A stretch of DNA of 64,000 bases from Rhyacophila brunnea (Eukaryota; Arthropoda; Insecta; Trichoptera; Rhyacophilidae): positions 124,001-188,000 of the forward strand of contig JAGYXB010000965.1 in the NCBI GenBank assembly GCA_022495005.1, in the 5' to 3' direction. Position numbers and translations under genes: made by a program. Positions 57,718 through 64,000 of this stretch are shown here, one piece after another. A model generated the notes under the pieces. That model was not told where the DNA came from. It did not search any database and worked only from the letters and a program-made list of their open reading frames with translations. Numbering within the stretch: the stretch's first letter is position 1; each line of letters starts with the position of its first letter.

Positions 57718-58550
57718 CTGTCATGCCCGAAAATTTGTACGTATGCAGTTGGCCATGGCCCCCACATCCTAAAACGCCCCCCCCCCCCGACCAGGATCTT
57801 CGGCGGGCCCCCCTACCTATCGCAAAGTTTAATGGCATGTGTGAAGCACAACAGAAGTATTTTCAAAATTGTGCTAGAGGTAAAAGTAAGGGCCTTTTAC
57901 AGCAAGTAGTTTTAATACATCTACTTGAATTATGTAGTTGACAAGTATCAACACAATCAAAATGCATCTTACGACCTCATTTTTTAAATGTAAAATTCTC
58001 TGTCGTGAAATAGCGCTTTTTTTACCTACTATTAGAGCAAATTTGTGATGTGTGTTTATCTTAAATATCTGATTAACCCGCCACGCCGGGCTCCCCCTGA
58101 GCCCGGGTCCCTGGGCTAGAGCCCTGTCAGCCCCCCCCCGTTGTGGGGGCCATGCAGTTGGCCGTATAGTATTGAGATCAAATTCATGTTCAAATAAGGC
58201 ACTTAAAAATACCTGCGTAGGTAGATACCTAATGATAAACATCGGAATACAAGAGAGGGAATAAATTGGTAGGTAGGTAAGTAATTTAGAAATGTATTCA
58301 TATCGTATAATTTATATAAAATTCTGGTAGGGGGTCGTAAGTATCAAATACTCATATTTGATACGATTAGTATCATGTGAATGTTCTTATTGTATCTAAT
58401 AAAAGTGGAACATACCCACTGTCTCCAATGCTCCAAGAAAAATATGTTGTTTGTTGATTTCAATGCTATACGGCCATCTATTTCCGGTAAGACAGCTCAC
58501 GGTGAACTGTGGTACGGCGAAATGTAATACGTTCAATTTACATGTAACCA
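57718..58550. mobile_element. TIR element X, interrupted by family C copy f
   Basis: It starts TCATGCCCGAAAATTTGTACG and ends TTCAATTTACATGTAACC. The element X sequence GCAGTTGGCCGTATAG is split, with one copy of the duplicated word on each side of the insert. Confidence 0.65.
57754..58154. mobile_element. hAT-like miniature element, family C, copy f
   Basis: CATGGCCCCCACA ... TGTGGGGGCCATG are perfect inverted ends. A perfect 8 bp duplication CAGTTGGC lies at 57746-57753 and 58155-58162. This is the cleanest definition of the family. Confidence 0.92.
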
Positions 58551-59179
58551 GATGTCCAACGTGAGATTTTTCTTGAATTGTGAAAAATTATAACGCGTAT
58601 AGGTAGATACCTACATTCGGTTATAAAATAAGTAGATAATAATTATGATTTAATTGAGGTTTTGAAGGGGAAGAATAATTATTAACCATTAAATTTCAAC
58701 TATTTTTATTTCCTTAACCAACTTATGTAACAGTCATTTTCAAATTAACCACGAGGAAAGGAAACCCACGTGACCTTATCGTATCACTTGATTCATATTA
58801 CATCACTCACGGCCTGCCGCAGGAGTGAGAAAAAGAGATGATCCCAATCGCCGCGCTTTAAACTGAGGCGTAGCTTAATCTTATACTTGTCACGCAGTAG
58901 GCTCTTTGCGCAGTAAGAGAATAGTTTGACAATAAGTGCCCAAATGAAGAGCAACATTTAATAATTTTCACGACGAATGGGAAATTGAGTATTAATTCTT
59001 TGTGTTGGTGAACAACTTTCACCGAGTAAGCACCAGAAAGCTAAACTCAATCTGTAATTAAAATTGTTTTTTGAAGTTATACTTCTTTTGGCGCGTTTGG
59101 TAAATCAGATCAGAGTGTATTTTTGGCGTGTGACATGTAACACATAATTTATGTTTTCACACGAAAAAAAACGCACTCG

Positions 59180-59250
59180 TTTTGGATTCGAACCACCGAT
59201 TGTTCGGTTATCAGCCGAACACACTACCTTTACGCCACAGTATTATACTG
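59180..59250 (-). repeat. tRNA-like gene fragment with intact pol III A and B boxes
   Basis: On the minus strand, TGGCGTAAAGG fits the A box and GGTTCGAATCC fits the B box. Between them TTCGGCTGATAACCGAA makes a perfect 5 bp anticodon stem with a 7 nt loop (anticodon GAT). The T stem and acceptor stem pair poorly and a T run follows. It is more likely a tRNA-derived SINE or pseudogene than a working tRNA. Confidence 0.45.
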
Positions 59251-59445
59251 AAATCGTGACGATTATACAGTATAATATTATAGTTTAGAAGTGTTCCGTT
59301 GCCTAGGCAGCGAATTTATTATTTTCGGCCATTTGCAATTCCTTACGTAAACAAACTATTAAACATCAGAGTGACAGTTGTTACTTTAAAAATAAAAACA
59401 ATGAGAAACCATTATATAATTTAGTAATATAAGTTAAAGTGTATA

Positions 59446-59515
59446 GAAATAAACCAACGGCGTTCCAATAAGCGGTCCTTTTTCTTGAGTGTGTAATTTA
59501 ACAAGATAATTAAGA
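59446..59515. repeat. Solitary unit of the 117/118 bp fold-back repeat
   Basis: CCAACGGCGTTCCAATAAGCGG followed by TTTTTCTTGAGTGTGTAAT and TTAACAAGATAATTAA matches one unit of the array at 12607-14266, here single and diverged. Confidence 0.65.
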
Positions 59516-60334
59516 GCTAGTCAAAGAATCTAGTTTATCACAAGTTTTGTTTTTGTTTTGTTACGCCAAAGAAGTATAACTTCTAACGCGCGTACATAAG
59601 TACACACACACCGATTTTTTTTAAATAAAAATAAGTAATAGGTATGACTAGTGATTTTTTTATAAAAATTGATGACTTTGATTTTTATCACGTTTTCAAT
59701 AATGTAAAAAAACACTAACATTCTGCTAATAAATAATAATACACTAATTCCCACGATAGGTAGTTGTTTTTTATAGCATTATATAGAAAAAATGTAATAA
59801 AACCACCCTTAAAACAAGGTAAAGTAAAAAAAACAACCCTTCGTAACATTTTATTATTCAATCAATGAACGGAAACGTTCGTAAAAAATATCTCGGGAAT
59901 GTTAAATGGTTTTTTTTAACCAACATTATGGACGTTTTAACTTGTTGAATGATGAATCAGAACCACCCTTCCATTATTTCTATAATGAATATAAAATCAA
60001 TTTATATTATTCAGGTTATGTGTTGATTGTTCAATCATTTTCACGGATCGTTTATTTCAGCCTTGGCAACAGATATATTATTTGAAGTATTCGAACACCC
60101 CTAATATTTACATATAACTACGTGGTTAGTTGCCTAATAGTTTTACGGTCGATTAAACATAGGAATGTTTTATTATTTATATAGGTACCTAGGTAATCAG
60201 GCGCGCACACTAAAATAATGAATTGGGGGAGGGTCTATTTCGAAAAAATATCCATAGAAATTTATTATTGAATTTTAATAAGACGGCGACAGGGGATGTG
60301 GTTAACAAAATCTACAAGGTGCCACAAACTTCCA

Positions 60335-60685
60335 CATATGTGCACGTGCATGGATTTACTGGCACCAATAAGTGTATAAATTAAATAATAACTGTTTACA
60401 GTGTATCCATGCAAAAGTCCTGACTGTCTCGCCAATCTCATTCTTCCATCGTAACCGAAACGCGTGAAAATCGCTAAACGTCAAAACGCTCTGCGCGGTG
60501 TAGGTCGTAAGTTTTCCGGCAGGTTCGCCACTAGCGTTCTACTGCTCGTGCAAGTTGCAAATATCGCGTGAAAATTCAGAAGCAGCTGATTTTTTTTTAT
60601 CCATGCATGCAGTCTCGCAACTTGCACGATAATATGTGTTTACACTTTCTTGTTATACAGCAGTAAATCCATGCACGTGTAAACC
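60335..60685 (-). mobile_element. Dispersed repeat Z, copy 3, with inverted ends
   Basis: This is the reverse complement of 15350 and 30108 copies. Here both ends are visible as GTGCATGGATTTACTG and CAGTAAATCCATGCAC, so family Z is a TIR element. Confidence 0.7.
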
Positions 60686-60711
60686 GGCTCTTACCCTCCT
60701 ATTACGTATAA

Positions 60712-61126
60712 TAGCTTCTCATCGCTTCAACCGCGGACCCCAGCACTTTTCCGTCTGCATTACCTAATACCCAGTCACTCTATAAACACTTTTCTGCTAA
60801 GATGCTAAGTGTTATTGGAAGTTGTCATATCCACAAGTGGTTATCGAATGCGCGTGGCCCAACGGTTATATTTATTAGGATCGTAGGTGTAAATTTGAGT
60901 CGTCCGCGCCGTTTTGTCCCACTGATCCTAATAACTATGATCGTTAGGCCACGCGTTTACGATAGATGCTTGAGGATGCGACAACTCGCAATAACTCGTA
61001 GGTGAATACCCTCAGTTATACCTGTGTTAGGTGTTTATCGCTAGACATTAAGTGCGGAGTGTCTGGGTAGGGGTAATGTACTCGGAAAAGTGCGGGGGTC
61101 CGTGGTTGAAGCAGTGGCATCTCCTA
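60712..61126. mobile_element. Palindromic miniature element (~170-200 bp arms)
   Basis: The left arm 60712-60882 and right arm 60924-61126 are imperfect reverse complements throughout: CTTCAACCGCGGACCCC against GGGGTCCGTGGTTGAAG, and CGCGTGGCCC...TTATTAGGATC against GATCCTAATAA...GGCCACGCG. The loop is ~41 bp. Fragments occur near 33590 and 44517. It lies directly beside repeat Z. Confidence 0.75.
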
Positions 61127-61389
61127 GATTAATTTGTTACCCCGTCCCTTGCCACCGCCGAATCTATTGATTATTACTACGAAATTATTACTTATGGATA
61201 TTTTTTCGAAATGGAAATTCCCCCAAACGTTTTTTCTGTGTACGCGCCTGTTTTCTAATGTTATGTTTATAAACCGAACCTGGCTGTACATAGTATCTAT
61301 GTATATTATAATATTATATAGATTCCTATTGCATCAATTAAAAGTGTTTCTCAATTAATATTTAATTTAATAAGATTCATTCTCTTTTT

Positions 61390-61730
61390 GTCATTAATTA
61401 TGTGTGCTACCAGTGCTCACGTATGCATGTGAAATATGTAACTAAACATAAAAGTCTAACAAACAAAAAACAACGAGTAGGCAACGAAACGTGGCATGGA
61501 AATGTGGATGTTGAAAGACCAGAAAATAAACCAATGGATAAAGAAGCAGACAAGAGTATCCGATCTGATAGTGGTTTTCAAGCTGATGGACAAAGGCAGT
61601 CATACAATGGTGCTCAACCACGAGGGCGACCGAAAACTCGTTGGTTCGGCGGATGTACATGGTAGCAAAGAGCAGGGAAGCCTTCATCCAGCAGTGGATC
61701 GACTTCGGCTTACGATAATGGTATTTATTG
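61390..61730 (+). mobile_element. Heavily degraded RTE-like LINE fragment
   Basis: GTGCTACCAGTGCTCACGTA encodes VLPVLTYACE, the conserved block of the LINE ORF tails seen at 28666 and 138. Later frames hold WIKKQTRVSDLI and a KTRW-like word. Several frameshifts and stops make it non-functional. Confidence 0.6.
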
Positions 61731-62430
61731 ACAGACTAAAAATTGAAAATATAGATCATCGACGCTTTATTTTATTATATTACCTACTTATATACTTGAT
61801 TGAATGTAGATATTATGACATATTATTAATATCAACCATACATTTTTTAATATTAAATCATATTCCTAGGTGCGACTAGGCAAGCATAGAATCTGTATTA
61901 AACTGTTCTTTGAGCTGTCAAAAGTATTCAAAAAATCAAATATTCCCGCCGATTTATCAAAAAAACCGTTATATTGCCTTCGCGGGAAATAATTTATTCA
62001 TAAATTATAATCACTATCATGTGTATTTTATATAGTAACTACATTCTTAAATATATATTTAATTTTCTCGTAGTCTACGTCCATATATCACTTTATTGGA
62101 CGCAACGACGTTAAATTAATTGAAATTACAAAAAATTATTCGTCATATTGAATAGGTAGGTAAAGTAGTCGTGCAACAGCAGCGAACAAAATAATTTTGT
62201 TTTTAAAATATTGCCATTATTGAAAAATTGTATGAAAATTGGATCAAATTAATTAAATAAATTTTAGAGTAATGAATTATTTAGGTTGTATGCAACTGAA
62301 AAAATATTCGGTTTAATTACTCGTGTATTTAAATTATTTTAAGCGTGAAGAGTTTGAAAATAAATGATAAATCTTCAAGGTTTTGCAACGGAGTTGCCAG
62401 TTGTAAAATAAAAGCCACTTCCTAAATTGA
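61731..62430. other. AT-rich DNA upstream of beta-tubulin
   Basis: No gene is supported. The sequence becomes GC-richer from about 62430, where the tubulin promoter and 5' UTR begin. Confidence 0.45.
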
Positions 62431-62587
62431 CCAGTCGCGGCGTGACGATCGCATCTTGCAACCGCCTCTTTATTCGCCAGACCTTACGCAGGGAACGTGT
62501 GTGTGTCGCATAACCTAGAACTAAACCGCAATACAAAATCTCTTGTGTTTTATTCCGTTATATTAGTAAAAGTGTTAATATTTCAAC

Positions 62588-62644
62588 ATGAGGGAAATCG
62601 TGCATCTCCAGGCCGGACAGTGCGGTAATCAGATCGGCTCAAAG
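62588..62644 (+). CDS. Beta-tubulin, first coding exon (gene continues beyond window)
   Basis: Nineteen codons, MREIVHLQAGQCGNQIGSK, are the beta-tubulin N-terminus, with its MREI autoregulatory tetrapeptide and the QAGQCGNQIG loop that contacts guanine nucleotide. The exon ends AAG|GTCAGT in phase 0. An intron after codon 19 is common in beta-tubulin genes. Beta-tubulin pairs with alpha-tubulin to form microtubules. No continuation (FWEVISDEHG-like) was found before 64000, so the intron exceeds 1.35 kb. The leader (about 62430-62587) is GC-richer and has no evident TATA box. HL instead of HI at positions 6-7 and SK instead of AK at 18-19 differ from the commonest insect isotype, but 19 residues cannot assign an isotype. 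Confidence 0.95.
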
Positions 62645-64000
62645 GTCAGTAAAACAAAAAATAACGCTATCTATTTTTACAGGCGGCGACGCGACGCCAC
62701 CATTTTTTCCACACAAGTACGACTCGATTCGTTTCCTGCTTTAAATGTACATCGGAATTTCTCCCGTTATAAATTACACGAGGGGTGTCTGCATGTCTAG
62801 CGACGTGCCGCAGTTGGATATTTAAATATATCCACATTGATTCCGTCACGGGCGAACGCTTTACATGTTTTTTTCCCTTTCGAAATTTAGTGATTTTTTT
62901 GTACGTCGACGTCCATTGCGGCCGATTTCATGTTGCCGGGTCGAGATTCTGTTTCGACGATTTCAACACGGAACGACCCCGAAATCTTCATGCCGGCGTG
63001 GATCTCTCCATGAAATAAATCGCCGCGTCGTTTTTATGTTATGAAAACTATGAATTTGCAATAATTAAACGGTATTTTTTTTTATATTAGTCACCCATTA
63101 TCCGCATTGGACTGGCCGATTTTAAAACGTTTTTGTGTCGTTTCTACTGCATTATCAATCATTTTACAACGTATAAAATGGTTATTATATACTTAATTAC
63201 ATATTTAAAACATTGAAATAGAGAAATAAGGCGATTTTCAATTATAAAACACGTCATTTTTCGATTGAAATTAGTCATCGGCCGGCTTCTATAAACTCCC
63301 AGAATGATGACCGCTTATTATGTCCATGAGACTTAACATTTACTAAGAATTTCGTTTTTCTATATTGTTTTGTCTCAATCACCCTGTTTAAAACCAAATT
63401 AAAACATGATTTTATTATAAACCAACACCCAATTTTGAAAACAAGGCCTAATTTAAAGTCACTTTCTTACATACGTGTCGCGTTTGGCGTTCATTTTGTT
63501 AGTTTCTCATTTGAAATAACATTGCGGAGAAACACGTTTTCAGAAGCCAAATGATTATTTTCATCGATCGATCGACCGTATGTTTATAATTTTGTACGCA
63601 TTGCTGTTTTCGACAAAATATTGTCAGTTTAATTAGTAAAATGTTGCTTTGTGAACTTCTATCACTGGATTACGCACAATACAAGTCGCTCCACGTTCCT
63701 CGCGCCGCGGTATACCTATACAGCTGGAATAAGGGTGTGGTACTTCAGTAATGACATTCTTTTTGTCAGTTTATTTTACCTAGTAGGTACACAAGCCAAA
63801 ATCGTGGGAGGTTTTCTTCCCTCTGCGCAGTTTCATAGGACGTCTAACGTTTGTTACGCCATGGTATGTGGCTGAAGTCAAGGTGTACATTGGCCATGAC
63901 ATCGTTTCGTCGAGAATACCATTGACCTGTCAATGGACGCAGCGTGTGGAGAAATAAAGCCCTCATACCTAGGTATACAACTACTGTATCACTGTTCTTC
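62645..64000 (+). other. Beta-tubulin intron 1 (start)
   Basis: It begins GTCAGTAAAAC and has no acceptor followed by tubulin sequence. The first ~370 bases are unusually rich in CG (GGCGGCGACGCGACG), unlike most of the window, and may hold regulatory sites, but none is named. Open frames here have no recognised motif. Confidence 0.7.

Noticed and set aside
61402..61879. Overlapping frames of 87 and 127 codons as host genes
   Set aside because: They contain remnants of LINE ORF-tail motifs interrupted by frameshifts, so they are retrotransposon debris.
62645..63875. Frames in the beta-tubulin intron as further tubulin exons
   Set aside because: None contains the expected FWE.ISDEHG continuation or other tubulin motifs, and no suitable acceptor precedes such sequence.

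Overview
This is eukaryotic, AT-rich, repeat-dense DNA from an insect, most likely a moth or butterfly. The evidence is three arthropod-type genes with GT-AG introns, non-LTR retrotransposon ends ending in GAA-rich tails, a mariner, many small hAT-like elements, and the dispersed ACCTACCT/AGGTAGGT words common in Lepidoptera. The order is inferred. No bacterial operons, CRISPR arrays or viral genes were seen.

Three protein genes are supported. (1) On the + strand, an RR-1 cuticle protein gene (TATA box 5325; coding exons 6841-7041, 7742-7831, 8560-8661) encodes a complete 130-residue secreted protein. (2) On the - strand, alpha-catenin starts at 31147 and runs through 14 exons to 16225. These exons give 576 codons in one open frame, about two thirds of the usual protein. 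The C-terminal third, with the actin-binding domain, is not in the remaining 16 kb of the window. (3) On the + strand at 62588, the first 19 codons of a beta-tubulin precede an intron that runs off the window.

Most of the rest is layered mobile DNA. 0-5 kb: a 5'-truncated LINE, a ~280 bp dispersed repeat and small DNA elements. 11.2-15.3 kb: a jockey/CR1-like LINE split by a 2751 bp terminal-inverted-repeat (TIR) element, which itself holds a fold-back array of 117/118 bp repeats. 16-31 kb: the alpha-catenin introns, containing LINE fragments, a full-length but frameshifted mariner and a hAT-like element with a perfect 8 bp target-site duplication (TSD). 31-40 kb: gene-poor, with scattered miniature elements. 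40-50 kb: a second LINE end, three copies (two near-perfect palindromes and one arm) of a TTAA-flanked element, and several copies of a hAT-like element with CATGGCC ends, some interrupted by later insertions. 50-62 kb: more nested hAT-like elements and degraded LINEs.

The genes have no evident functional link: cuticle formation, adherens junctions and microtubules. The most notable points are the missing end of alpha-catenin, with an opposite-strand cuticle gene where it should continue; the palindromic TTAA element; the fold-back array with alternating unit types; and a nesting record in which sibling copies show the empty sites.
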